Below are positions 51,009-58,821 of a stretch of 64,000 bases of DNA, one piece after another. Origin of the DNA: Micromonospora trifolii. GTDB lineage: Bacteria; Actinomycetota; Actinomycetes; Mycobacteriales; Micromonosporaceae. Position numbers and translations under genes: made by a program. The notes under the pieces were generated by a model. It did not search any database. It had not been told where the DNA came from and saw only the letters and a program-made list of their open reading frames with translations. The stretch is taken from NCBI RefSeq assembly GCF_022229005.1, contig NZ_JAKKFD010000021.1:1-64000 (forward strand). The letters are read 5' to 3'. Each line of letters starts with the position of its first letter. Position 1 is the stretch's first letter.

Positions 51009-52097
51009 GTGAGCCAGGAAGTCCGGGGAGTCATCTCCCGCAGCAAGGGCGCACCGGTCGAGGTCACCACCATCGTGGTGCCCGATCCCGGGCCCGGTGA
51101 GGCGATCGTCCGGATTCAGTCGTGCGGCGTCTGCCACACCGACCTGCACTACCGTGAGGGTGGCATCAACGACGACTACCCGTTCCTGCTCGGTCACGAG
51201 GCGGCGGGCATCGTGGAGCAGGTCGGCGACGGCGTAACCGACGTCGCCCCGGGCGATTTCGTGGTGCTCAACTGGCGGGCCGTCTGCGGCGTGTGCCGCG
51301 CCTGCCGCCGGGGTCGGCCCTGGTACTGCTTCAACACCCACAACGCCACCCAGCGGATGACCCTCACCGACGGCACCGAACTCGCCCCGGCGCTGGGCAT
51401 CGGGGCGTTCGCCGAGAAGACCCTGGTGCACGCCGGGCAGTGCACGAAGGTGGACCCGGCGGCCCGTCCCGCCGCCGTGGGTCTGCTCGGCTGCGGAGTG
51501 ATGGCCGGGCTGGGCGCGGCGATGAACACCGGGAACGTCACCCGGGGCGACTCGGTAGCGGTGATCGGTTGCGGCGGCGTCGGGGACGCGGCGGTCGCCG
51601 GTGCGCTCCTCGCCGGCGCCACCACGATCGTCGCGGTGGACACCGACAGCCGCAAGCTCGACTGGGCCCGCAAGTTCGGCGCCACGCACACGGTGAACGC
51701 CTCCGAGACCGACCCGGTCGAGGCGATCCGTGCCGCCACCGGTGGCTTCGGCGCCGACGTGGTGATCGACGCGGTCGGCCGTCCGGAGACGTGGAAGCAG
51801 GCGTTCTACGCCCGCGACCTGGCCGGCACTGTGGTGCTGGTCGGCGTACCGACCCCGCAGATGCAGATCGAGCTGCCGCTGCTGGACGTCTTCGGGCGCG
51901 GCGGCGCCCTCAAGTCCAGTTGGTACGGCGACTGCCTGCCCAGCCGGGACTTCCCGATGCTCACCGAGCTGTATCTGCAGGGCCGGCTCGACCTGGACGC
52001 GTTCGTCACCGAGGAGATCGCGCTCGACCAGGTCGAGAACGCCTTCGACCGGATGCACCACGGCGACGTGCTCCGCTCGGTGGTGGTGTTCCCGTGA
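51009..52097 (+). CDS. mscR: S-(hydroxymethyl)mycothiol dehydrogenase
   Basis: A 362-aa zinc-dependent alcohol dehydrogenase that oxidises the formaldehyde-mycothiol adduct (and reduces S-nitrosomycothiol) in mycothiol-using actinobacteria. [20 protein letters not shown] contains the catalytic-zinc Cys, [15 protein letters not shown] its His-Glu partner, and [15 protein letters not shown] the structural zinc site. [20 protein letters not shown] binds NAD, and [20 protein letters not shown] is typical of this subclass. AGGAGG precedes the GTG. The MBL-fold gene overlaps its stop (GTGA), as in the Rv2259-Rv2260 arrangement of M. tuberculosis. Confidence 0.93.
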   Translation: MSQEVRGVISRSKGAPVEVTTIVVPDPGPGEAIVRIQSCGVCHTDLHYREGGINDDYPFLLGHEAAGIVEQVGDGVTDVAPGDFVVLNWRAVCGVCRACRRGRPWYCFNTHNATQRMTLTDGTELAPALGIGAFAEKTLVHAGQCTKVDPAARPAAVGLLGCGVMAGLGAAMNTGNVTRGDSVAVIGCGGVGDAAVAGALLAGATTIVAVDTDSRKLDWARKFGATHTVNASETDPVEAIRAATGGFGADVVIDAVGRPETWKQAFYARDLAGTVVLVGVPTPQMQIELPLLDVFGRGGALKSSWYGDCLPSRDFPMLTELYLQGRLDLDAFVTEEIALDQVENAFDRMHHGDVLRSVVVFP

Positions 52098-52723
52098 CCG
52101 CCCGCGTCGACCACGCGGTCACCTCGGGCACGTTCTCCCTGGACGGGCAGACGTTCGACGTGGACAACAACGTGTGGGTGATCGGTGACGACCGCGAGTG
52201 CGTCGTCCTGGACGCGCCGCACGACGTGGCGGCGATCCTCGCCCTGGTGGGCGACCGGCAGGTCCGGGCGATCCTGGCCACCCACGGCCACGACGATCAC
52301 GTCCGCGTGGCGCCAGAACTGGCCGAGGCCACCGGGGCGCCGGTGCTGCTGCACGCCGCGGACCGGGTCCTCTGGGACATGGTCCACCCGCACCTGCCGC
52401 CCAACGGCGAGTTGCACGACGGGCAGAGCATCGAGGTGGGCGGCACCACGCTGCGGGTGCTGCACACCCCCGGGCACAGCCCCGGGGCGTGCAGCTTCCA
52501 CGCGCCGGAGTTGGGCGCGGTGTTCACCGGTGACACGCTCTTCGCCGGTGGCCCGGGCGCGACGGGCCGCTCGTACAGCGACTTCGGCACCATCGTCCGG
52601 TCGATCCGCACCCGCCTGCTGACGCTCCCCGCGGAGACGGTCGTGCACACCGGCCACGGCGACGACACGACGATCGGCGCGGAGGCGCCGCACCTGCAGG
52701 AGTGGCTGGACCGCGGCCACTGA
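52094..52723 (+). CDS. MBL-fold hydrolase coupled to mycothiol formaldehyde dehydrogenase
   Basis: A 209-aa metallo-hydrolase: [36 protein letters not shown] (H-x-H-x-D-H), [14 protein letters not shown] (His) and [20 protein letters not shown] (Asp), with [11 protein letters not shown] at the end. That is the glyoxalase II-like pattern. Its GTG overlaps the stop of mscR, so the two proteins are made together. I infer that it hydrolyses S-formylmycothiol or a related mycothiol thioester, completing formaldehyde detoxification to formate. This is based on position and fold, not on direct proof. Confidence 0.88.
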   Translation: MTARVDHAVTSGTFSLDGQTFDVDNNVWVIGDDRECVVLDAPHDVAAILALVGDRQVRAILATHGHDDHVRVAPELAEATGAPVLLHAADRVLWDMVHPHLPPNGELHDGQSIEVGGTTLRVLHTPGHSPGACSFHAPELGAVFTGDTLFAGGPGATGRSYSDFGTIVRSIRTRLLTLPAETVVHTGHGDDTTIGAEAPHLQEWLDRGH

Positions 52724-52775
52724 CCCCCGCGGGCGTCTCAGGTTTGGCTGCCGCGTTGGCGCGTGGTCGACGGGC

Positions 52776-53204
52776 TCAACGTTCGTCGGCCGCGCCCAGC
52801 ACCGGTTTGACGTCCAGGATCGGGGTGCCGTCGAGGGCCTCCAGGTCGGCCACCTCGATACGCAGCCCGTCCACCGCCAGGACCCGCACCCGGTGCAGCC
52901 CGATCGGGTTGGGCCGGTGCGGGGAGCGGGTGCTGAACACCCCGGTCTCCGGCCGGTTCTCGTCGCCGCGTGGGTGCACCGCGAGCACGTCGCGCCGGGC
53001 GCGGTCCAACCAGGTCAGCACCAGTAGCTCCGTGCCGACCCGCAGCTCACGCAGGGCCCGCTCGACCTGCGGGTCGAAGACCAGCCACGCCGGTGGCGCA
53101 CCCTCGTCGCCCTGCCGTGGCGCGCTCGCCGCGTCGGTCAGCGACGAGGCGACCCGACCGACCGGGCGCAGCAGGCACGCGTCATCGCTCACTGCCTCGA
53201 CCAC
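52776..53204 (-). CDS. trmO: TrmO-family tRNA methyltransferase (TsaA fold)
   Basis: A 142-aa protein of the TsaA/VirR-like beta-barrel family, which methylates N6-threonylcarbamoyladenosine at tRNA position 37 using S-adenosylmethionine. VGRVASSLTDAASAPRQGDE, WLVFDPQVERALRELRVGTE, LTWLDRARRDVLAVHPRGD, GVFSTRSPHRPNPIGLHRV (the strongest signature) and ALDGTPILDVKPVL are all recognisable. The GTG at 53204 has AGGAGGG before it. Length is close to a minimal TsaA domain, without the extra C-terminal domain of E. coli TrmO. Confidence 0.87.
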   Translation of the reverse strand: MVEAVSDDACLLRPVGRVASSLTDAASAPRQGDEGAPPAWLVFDPQVERALRELRVGTELLVLTWLDRARRDVLAVHPRGDENRPETGVFSTRSPHRPNPIGLHRVRVLAVDGLRIEVADLEALDGTPILDVKPVLGAADER

Positions 53205-53249
53205 CCTCGCTCCCTCCTGGACGGTCCCAACCTAGCCCCGTCGCGACGT

Positions 53250-53255
53250 TAGGAT
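53250..53255 (+). promoter_or_regulatory. TAGGAT -10 box, leaderless start at 53263
   Basis: TAGGAT ends 7 nt before the ATG at 53263, without a ribosome binding site. Confidence 0.5.
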
Positions 53256-53262
53256 CCCGCTC

Positions 53263-53718
53263 ATGGCCGCCGACTCGCCCGCCCCCGTCGTCCGTCAGCT
53301 GCGCCTCGTGGTGGAGGCCGCCGACCACGAGGCCGCCGTCGCGTTCTTCCGCGACGCCCTGGGCCTGCCGGAGGAGGCGGCGTTCAGTGGCGAGGGGGAT
53401 GCGCGGGTGGTGATCCTGGACGCCGGCCGCGCCACCCTGGAGATCGCCAACCCCGCGCAGAAACGCCTGATCGACGAGGTCGAGGTGGGTCGGCAGGTCG
53501 CGCCGCGTATCCGGGTGGCTTTCGAGGTGGACGACGCGGAGGCGACGACCGCCCGACTGGTGGCCGCCGGGGCGAGCGAGGTCGCGCCGCCGACGCGTAC
53601 GCCGTGGCAGTCGCTCAACTCCCGCCTCGACGCCCCCGCCGACCTGCACATCACCATCTTCCAGGAGCTGGGCACCGGGATGGACGATGATGACCCCGGA
53701 CATGACGGCGACGTCTGA
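53263..53718 (+). CDS. VOC-family protein
   Basis: A 151-aa glyoxalase-fold protein: VVRQLRLVVEAADHEAAVAF at the start, FFRDALGLPEEAAF, RVVILDAGRATLEIANPAQK, RIRVAFEVDDAEATTARLVA, and NSRLDAPADLHITIFQEL at the end. The Glu in TLEIAN and the final segment fit the metal or ligand site. The substrate is unknown. A leaderless start is likely. Its 3' end overlaps the start of the broken DUF3626 gene by 17 bp. Confidence 0.85.
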   Translation: MAADSPAPVVRQLRLVVEAADHEAAVAFFRDALGLPEEAAFSGEGDARVVILDAGRATLEIANPAQKRLIDEVEVGRQVAPRIRVAFEVDDAEATTARLVAAGASEVAPPTRTPWQSLNSRLDAPADLHITIFQELGTGMDDDDPGHDGDV

Positions 53719-54602
53719 ACGGGGCGGCCGGCGCGCCGCTGCTCTCACCCCGGCGCAGACGGCTGCCGTCGCGCACGTGCGGTCGCTGGTCGTGCTCGAG
53801 CGTCACCGCGTACCCCGGTGGTGACCGGGACCGCTGGGAGCACCGGATGTTCGACGGCGCGTACCAGCGCGACGGCGTGATGCCGGCTCATCGGCCCACC
53901 TACGGCGGCCTGAACCTGCTCGACCACGCGGACGGCGCCTGCCCCCGCTTCGGCTCCTGCCACCTGCGGCTGCGCCCGGCGGTGCTGGGCCGGGCGACCT
54001 TCTGCCTCGGCGACAGCCACCTCAGCCCGGAGGTGGTGGGCACGGCCGACGCGTTCGAGGCGGTGCTCGCCGGGCTCCTGGCCGGCGTCGCCGCAAGCGG
54101 CGAATGCCTGGGCCGCGCCGGGACAGGCGTCGCCGCGCTGGCGTGGACGCTGCTGGATCCGCCGACCACCCCGGGCGCGGTCGGTCGCGCGCTGGACGAC
54201 TACGTGGAGGCCCAGGTTCACGGCACGCTCGACCTCGCGTACGACGTCGAGGAGTTGGTGGTCGACCCGTCTTTCGCCGGCACCCCGACCGGCGTGACGC
54301 TGGAATCGATCGCCGAGCGGTTCGGTTTTCCATTGCGGTGGCACGCCGGCTTCGTGCTGGCCGTCGACCAGGTCGACGCGGAGTTCCGGGGCCCGGCGAT
54401 CCCGGTGTTGGCAGCCCGGGTGCACCGGGAGTTCGCCCGGGCGGGCGGCCCGGTGGATGCGGCGCTGATCGGTCGGGCGGCGGCCTCGGTGGTCGTTGAA
54501 CCGCACCGCTGGGCGGATCGCGGCCCGATCGCGGACACGCTTCAGCACCTCAAGCAGCTCTGGCACGTGCTGGTCCGCTTCGGCACGCCGTACGGCACCT
54601 GA
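53702..54602 (+). pseudogene. DUF3626 gene with internal deletion and frameshift
   Basis: Two pieces of a DUF3626 protein are found in different frames. The 5' piece (ATG 53702, stop 53822-53824) encodes the family start LTPAQTAAVAHVRSLV after a short leader. The 3' piece continues from about 53800 in another frame as SVTAYPGGDRDRWEHRMFDG, then GGLNLLDHADGACPRFGSCH and FCLGDSHLSPEVVGTADAFE, to the stop at 54602; it could start internally at ATG 53847. From memory, intact members have about 50-60 residues between these blocks, missing here. I infer a deletion that also shifted the frame. A shortened 251-aa product remains possible. Confidence 0.72.
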
Positions 54603-54723
54603 CCTGCTGACTCGTTCCGGCTGCGCCGGTTGTCCGTTTTCCACCGCGTTCGGTCGGTGGCGTCGACCCATCCCATTTCGCCGGGTGACCGGGACCGCAC
54701 CTGACCCAGGCCCTGGCATTTCC

Positions 54724-54749
54724 GGAATGCCCGACACGTGAACCCGGTT
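54724..54749 (+). promoter_or_regulatory. GGAAT-N18-GTT ECF-type promoter of the first lysozyme-like gene
   Basis: GGAAT (54724-54728) and GTT (54747-54749) are separated by exactly 18 bp, the SigR/SigE-like ECF consensus. It lies 99 bp upstream of the GTG at 54848, giving a leader of about 90 nt. The rest of the 245-bp intergenic region has no gene. Confidence 0.65.
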
Positions 54750-54847
54750 GTGTCCCCCGTACCGCCGGAGCCCAAACCCTTTTCCGCGGTCATCTCCCGA
54801 GAAGTGTTCACCCCGGAGCGCTTCGCACGATCGAAAGGGCAACCATC

Positions 54848-55561
54848 GTGAAGGTCGACTTCACTCGATGGCTCCCCGCCATCGCTAAGGACTCGTACCG
54901 CAAGACCGCGCTGAGCGTGGCGGGTGTGGCAGCCCTCGGCGGTCTGGCGCTTGCGCCGACCGCAGCCGCCGCCCCGGTCACCTCCGGGCCGCACCAGGGC
55001 GCCGTCGCCGCCATCGACCTCGCCACCGGCAAGGCCGCCACCTCGGCACACCAGGATGAGCAGCCCGTCGAGTCGGGCCTGACCACCGGTTCCGCCACCG
55101 GTAAGCCGCCGGCCGGCAAGCCGAGCCGGGCCCAGCTGATCCCCCACGGCATCGAGGGCGCACAGTCGCGCGTACCGCTCGACGACGCGCAGCTCGCCAA
55201 CGCCCGGGCCATCGTCGACGCCGCCAAGAAGACCGGCGTCGGTGACCGGGGTGCGGTGATCGGCGTCGCCACCTCGCTGCAGGAGTCGAAGCTGTACAAC
55301 CTCGGCCACCTCGGCGCGTACAACGACCACGACTCGCAGGGCCTGTTCCAGCAGCGTCCGTCGTCCGGTTGGGGCACGCCCGACCAGATCACCGACCCGG
55401 AGTACGCCGCCACGGCGTTCTTCACCGCACTCAAGAACGTCGGCGGCTGGCAGGACCTGCCGCTGACCGCCGCCGCGCAGACCGTGCAGGTCTCCGCCTT
55501 CCCGTACGCGTACGCGCAGTGGGAGGAGCAGGCGGCGGACATCGTCCAGCAGATCTGGTGA
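54848..55561 (+). CDS. secreted lysozyme-like (transglycosylase-fold) protein
   Basis: A 237-aa exported protein. The signal segment TALSVAGVAALGGLALAPTA ends in AAAAPV. A 70-residue linker rich in Ala, Ser and Gly leads to the catalytic-type domain: NARAIVDAAKKTGVGDRGAV, IGVATSLQESKLYNLGHLG (E of QESK in the position of the lytic-transglycosylase Glu), DHDSQGLFQQRPSSGWGTP, and FPYAYAQWEEQAADIVQQIW. The fold suggests peptidoglycan or polysaccharide cleavage outside the cell; activity is inferred. GTG start with AAAGGG upstream. The protein at 58077 is a paralogue, and both sit behind GGAAT-N18-GTT promoters. Ends in a strong terminator. Confidence 0.8.
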   Translation: MKVDFTRWLPAIAKDSYRKTALSVAGVAALGGLALAPTAAAAPVTSGPHQGAVAAIDLATGKAATSAHQDEQPVESGLTTGSATGKPPAGKPSRAQLIPHGIEGAQSRVPLDDAQLANARAIVDAAKKTGVGDRGAVIGVATSLQESKLYNLGHLGAYNDHDSQGLFQQRPSSGWGTPDQITDPEYAATAFFTALKNVGGWQDLPLTAAAQTVQVSAFPYAYAQWEEQAADIVQQIW

Positions 55562-55576
55562 CACCCGCACACGAGG

Positions 55577-55608
55577 CCGGCCGGCTCCCTTCGACGGGAG
55601 CCGGCCGG
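55577..55608. terminator. strong terminator between convergent genes
   Basis: Perfect 13-bp arms (CCGGCCGGCTCCC / GGGAGCCGGCCGG) with a 6-nt TTCGAC loop, followed by TTCTTCG. It serves the lysozyme-like gene and possibly the convergent alpha/beta hydrolase. Confidence 0.8.
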
Positions 55609-55627
55609 TTCTTCGTGTTCGCGTACC

Positions 55628-56998
55628 TCAGCAGGCCGGGTAGAGGCGGCGGGTGCCGACCCCGGCCGCGTACGCGTCCCGGTCGCTGAACCGGCAGCCG
55701 TAGTCGGGTCGGGCCACCACCGCCGGGTCGGTCACGGTGTCGCCGGCCGGGCGCTTGCCGGTGCGTACCCAGGACACCAGGTCGTCCCAGGCGGCGCCGG
55801 CCTCCGCCGGGCTGAACTCGCAGTGCTGCGTGGCCCGGATCGCCCGCTGAACCACCAGCCTGCTGCGACCGTTGCGCGCCACGTCGGTGGCGTACGCCTG
55901 CTCCATGCTGAACGGTACGAACATGTCGCCGAGACCGTGCAGGCTGAGCACCGGAACGGTCGGGCGACCGGCGATCCGCGGCACCTCGGTCAGCGTCGGC
56001 AGGAGCCGCTGCCACACGTTCTCCGGTGCGACCCGCTGCACTGTCGCGTTGACGTTGACCGGGCTGTTCGGGGTGTAGCGGGTGAGCAGGTTGGTGGACA
56101 GCTGACCGGGCCGCTGGGCGGGGGAGTTGCCGCTCCCGGTGGGCACGCTGATCGAGAAGAGGAAGTCCTTCCAGACCGCGAACGCCGCATCCGCTCCCGG
56201 GCGCGGCCCGCCGGAACGGTTCACAGTGATCGCCCGCAGCTGCTTGCCCCGGTCCGTCGTGGTGTCCGGCCCGGTGGGCGTGAGCCCGGCCAGGCCGAGC
56301 GCCACCTGGATGCGGGGCACCGCGTTGGTCAGGTAGTCAGCCGGCGTTGGGTAGGCTGGCACCCCGGCGAGCGCCTGCGCGACCAGGTTGTAGTCCAGGT
56401 AGAAGTCGAGCAACGTCTGATCACCGAGCACCCCGCACATCGGCAACGCGCCGTCGTAGAAGCCGGGATACTGCTCCAGCGAACGACCGATGACGTACCC
56501 GCCCATCGACACACCGGCGACGTAGGTGTGCTGCGGCCGACGGACCGTCCGCCCGAAGTGGTCCGCGAGATCCTTCGTCCCGAGCACTCCGGAGCGGATG
56601 TCGAAGCCGTTCCGGTCGTAGGAGGACGAGGCCCACGCGTATCCCTGCTCCAGCAGGCGCTGGCGTAGCCCGAACGCCGGCGGTTCCGGCGAGAGCACAG
56701 TGCCCTGGCCGCGGTAGCCGTGCGCCCACAACAGCAGGTCGCCGTTCCACCGGGCGGGGACCTCGATGATGTACCCGGCGTGGCGGTGCACGCCCTGGCG
56801 TACCGTCGTCGGTTTGCCGCCCACGACCAGCGGTGCCAACGGCGGATTCTCGATGGTGTAGCCGGGCAGCGGCTCGCCGCCCCCCACGTCGTGACCGGTG
56901 GCGCTGGCCGGCGCGGCACCGGCCAGCCCGACCGTGAGGGTCAGCGTCGCGGCGGCGGCGAGCAGCCTGCGGAGGGTACGAACGGGTGTGGACAGCAT
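55628..56998 (-). CDS. secreted alpha/beta hydrolase
   Basis: A 456-aa exported protein. The signal peptide LRRLLAAAATLTLTVGLAGA ends near APASA. The alpha/beta-hydrolase core is NGDLLLWAHGYRGQGTVLSP, a nucleophile elbow VAGVSMGGYVIGRSLEQY (G-x-S-x-G), PVLSLHGLGDMFVPFSM (acidic residue) and TQHCEFSPAEAGAAW (His). The size and C-terminal Cys pair (DYGCRF and LYPAC) resemble tannase/prolyl-oligopeptidase-like secreted esterases, but the substrate is not identifiable. It is a single-gene unit facing the lysozyme-like gene across a shared terminator. Confidence 0.85.
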   Translation of the reverse strand: MLSTPVRTLRRLLAAAATLTLTVGLAGAAPASATGHDVGGGEPLPGYTIENPPLAPLVVGGKPTTVRQGVHRHAGYIIEVPARWNGDLLLWAHGYRGQGTVLSPEPPAFGLRQRLLEQGYAWASSSYDRNGFDIRSGVLGTKDLADHFGRTVRRPQHTYVAGVSMGGYVIGRSLEQYPGFYDGALPMCGVLGDQTLLDFYLDYNLVAQALAGVPAYPTPADYLTNAVPRIQVALGLAGLTPTGPDTTTDRGKQLRAITVNRSGGPRPGADAAFAVWKDFLFSISVPTGSGNSPAQRPGQLSTNLLTRYTPNSPVNVNATVQRVAPENVWQRLLPTLTEVPRIAGRPTVPVLSLHGLGDMFVPFSMEQAYATDVARNGRSRLVVQRAIRATQHCEFSPAEAGAAWDDLVSWVRTGKRPAGDTVTDPAVVARPDYGCRFSDRDAYAAGVGTRRLYPAC

Positions 56999-57187
56999 CG
57001 ATGCTCCCCATCGGACGGTTGTCGCCCGGGGGGCGACCAGCGGGACGGTTGCCTACCGGCCGGTAGCGTCCTGAACCTAGAACCGCCGTCGACCAGTGTC
57101 AATGGGTTCGCTGATCGGTCGGTCAACACGACTGTTCGCAGTACCCGGTCGTTCGGGCCGGTGGGCCGATCGGGTTGACTGGTCGCC

Positions 57188-57502
57188 GTGGACGAGTCGA
57201 TCTGGGAGGCGGCCCGAGCGTCGCGCAGCTGGCTGGACGCGGCGAACGGCAGCGGGCAGACCGAACTGACCTGCCGCATCCTCAAGCTCACCGAGGAAGC
57301 GGGGGAGGCTTCGGCTGCCTGGATCGGCCTGCTCGGGCAGAATCCGCGCAAAGGTGTCACCCACACCCGGGAGGACGTCGCGGCGGAGTTGGCCGACGTC
57401 GCCTTCACCGCGTTGGTGGCCATCGAAAGCCTCGGGCTGGACGCGCAGACCGTCCTGGACGCCTGCGCCGCAAAGGTGCGCTCCCGCCTGACCGGCCAGT
57501 AA
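57188..57502 (+). CDS. MazG-like NTP pyrophosphohydrolase family protein
   Basis: A 104-aa all-alpha protein: ESIWEAARASRSWLDAANGS, LTCRILKLTEEAGEASAAWI (E-x-x-E metal ligands in LTEEAGE) and VAAELADVAFTALVAIES (E-L-A-D, the second metal pair). This is the EEXX...EXXD core of MazG/dUTPase-like pyrophosphatases. Substrates are usually non-canonical NTPs, and here unknown. GTG at 57188 lies next to TTGACTGG, a possible promoter element. A palindromic element follows its stop. Confidence 0.85.
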   Translation: MDESIWEAARASRSWLDAANGSGQTELTCRILKLTEEAGEASAAWIGLLGQNPRKGVTHTREDVAAELADVAFTALVAIESLGLDAQTVLDACAAKVRSRLTGQ

Positions 57503-57529
57503 CGCCCCTGGCGTCCGGTCAGCGCCGTC

Positions 57530-57608
57530 GTGATCGACTCGGGTTCCTTGATGTCGGGGTGTCCTGGCGTCGGGGATGCCCCGACTTCCGTGAACCCGAG
57601 TGGATCAC
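57530..57608. repeat. 79-bp nested palindromic repeat (REP-like)
   Basis: Three nested pairs are perfect: GTGATC/GATCAC, ACTCGGGTTC/GAACCCGAGT and GTCGGGG/CCCCGAC. Single mismatched positions and two internal 6-nt bulges separate them. This is a REP-like intergenic palindrome; I recall similar CTCGGGTTC-containing elements in Micromonospora genomes, unverified. It may also terminate the MazG-like gene. Confidence 0.75.
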
Positions 57609-57707
57609 CCGAGTGAGGGCCGGTTCGACGCCGTGGACGCCGCGTCGCCTGGGTGGTTGGTCCGGTGATGTGCGGTTTCGGGTGGTGACCGGCCGCACCC
57701 TCGGGCC

Positions 57708-57733
57708 GGAATCATGGCGGGGCCGGGGTCGTT
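57708..57733 (+). promoter_or_regulatory. GGAAT-N18-GTT promoter copy 1 (distal)
   Basis: GGAAT at 57708-57712 and GTT at 57731-57733 with exactly 18 bp between, and the extended -10 GTCGTTACA. It is 344 bp upstream of the lysozyme-like start. Confidence 0.65.
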
Positions 57734-57799
57734 ACATACCCTGACGATCGCAGTACCACCGACCCGCCGCCCGACGCTTGGGGGCTGGTCGCGCAGGTG

Positions 57800-57825
57800 G
57801 GAATGCCAGCCCGCACCCGGTCGTT
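57800..57825 (+). promoter_or_regulatory. GGAAT-N18-GTT promoter copy 2
   Basis: GGAAT at 57800-57804 and GTT at 57823-57825, 18 bp apart, again followed by ACA in an identical GTCGTTACA block; 92 bp after copy 1. Confidence 0.68.
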
Positions 57826-57877
57826 ACAGTCCCCACGAACGACCGCAGGCACCGCTCCGATCCAGGGTGCCGGCCCC

Positions 57878-57903
57878 GGAATGACCCCGGCCCCCCGGTC
57901 GTT
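57878..57903 (+). promoter_or_regulatory. GGAAT-N18-GTT promoter copy 3 (proximal)
   Basis: GGAAT at 57878-57882 and GTT at 57901-57903, 18 bp apart, with the same GTCGTTACA block; 78 bp after copy 2. Transcription from here would give a leader of about 165 nt containing a GACGCC/GGCGTC hairpin and a CCGCC/GGCGG hairpin before the ribosome binding site. This completes the 574-bp intergenic region, which has no gene. Confidence 0.7.
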
Positions 57904-58076
57904 ACAGATGGACCCGGCGCCACGAGCCCCCGCTCGCCAGGCCGCCGGACCCGACGCCCGACAGGCGTCACCCCAGGCCTTCCCCCTTGTATGTGCAGCG
58001 CCGGACGAGGTGCTCACACCCTGCCGCCGCCCCCTATTGGCGGTTCGGGTGTCCTACCCCCGAAGGAGCTACCCCC

Positions 58077-58661
58077 ATGAACACGATCATGCGTAAGAGC
58101 ATGCTGTCTGTTGCTGGTCTCGCGTTCGCCGGTGGTGTCTTCGCCGGTCCGATCGCCCACGTGGCCAACCCCGTCGACGCCAAGCCCGTCGCCGTAGCGG
58201 TGCAGGCCGACAAGCCCGACATCAGCAAGCTGATCCCGCACGGCACCCAGGGCGACCAGTCCCGCATCACCCTGAACGACGAGCAGACCGCCAACGTCAA
58301 GGCGATCATCGCCGCCACGAAGAAGGCGGGCCTGCCGGAGCGGGCCGCGGTCATCTCGATCGCGACCAGCCTGCAGGAGTCGAAGCTGGAGAACCTGGGT
58401 CACCTGGGCGACATGAACGACCACGACTCGCTGGGCCTGTTCCAGCAGCGCCCGTCCAGTGGTTGGGGTACGCCGGAGCAGATCACCGACCCCGAGTACT
58501 CGACGACCGCGTTCCTCAAGGGTCTGAAGCAGGTTGACGGCTGGCAGGACATGCCGCTGACCGACGCGGCGCAGACGGTGCAGGTGTCGGCCTACCCGGA
58601 CGCCTACGCCCAGTGGGAGCAGCAGGCCGCCGACCTGGTTGGCCAGTACTGGAACAGCTGA
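58077..58661 (+). CDS. secreted lysozyme-like protein, paralogue of 54848-55561
   Basis: A 194-aa exported protein. MRKSMLSVAGLAFAGGVFAG is the signal peptide, with a likely cleavage near ANPVDA. The domain matches the upstream paralogue closely: NVKAIIAATKKAGLPERAAV, ISIATSLQESKLENLGHLG, DHDSLGLFQQRPSSGWGTP and YPDAYAQWEQQAADLVGQYW. The linker is about 40 residues shorter. The ATG at 58077 has AAGGAG upstream; a longer frame from 57987 would lie in the leader. Three tandem ECF-type promoters drive it, suggesting strong, stress-responsive expression. Cell-wall hydrolysis is inferred from the fold. Confidence 0.82.
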   Translation: MNTIMRKSMLSVAGLAFAGGVFAGPIAHVANPVDAKPVAVAVQADKPDISKLIPHGTQGDQSRITLNDEQTANVKAIIAATKKAGLPERAAVISIATSLQESKLENLGHLGDMNDHDSLGLFQQRPSSGWGTPEQITDPEYSTTAFLKGLKQVDGWQDMPLTDAAQTVQVSAYPDAYAQWEQQAADLVGQYWNS

Positions 58662-58691
58662 CCCTGGCAAGACCACAGCACGACACCGACA

Positions 58692-58727
58692 GCTGGCCGG
58701 CACCCGCAACCCGGGGTGCCGGCCAGC
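58692..58727 (+). terminator. terminator after the second lysozyme-like gene
   Basis: Perfect 14-bp arms (GCTGGCCGGCACCC / GGGTGCCGGCCAGC) with an 8-nt loop, 30 nt after the stop. Confidence 0.8.
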
Positions 58728-58821
58728 GGCCTGTCTACCGGTCGCCGTGATCGGCGCCGAGTGATCCGAGCGGCCGGCGGGTACGTACCCCTGGACGGGG
58801 ACCGGCGGAGGGACAGAAGGC

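Noticed and set aside
50825..51073. N-terminal extension of the DoxX-like protein
   Set aside because: It crosses the promoter and start of the divergent mycothiol-dependent dehydrogenase and has no conserved sequence; GGGAG marks the ATG at 50824.
57911..58076. ydaO (c-di-AMP) riboswitch, often found before actinobacterial wall hydrolases
   Set aside because: I could not find the conserved aptamer blocks here or at 54603-54847; the ECF-type promoters explain the regulation better.
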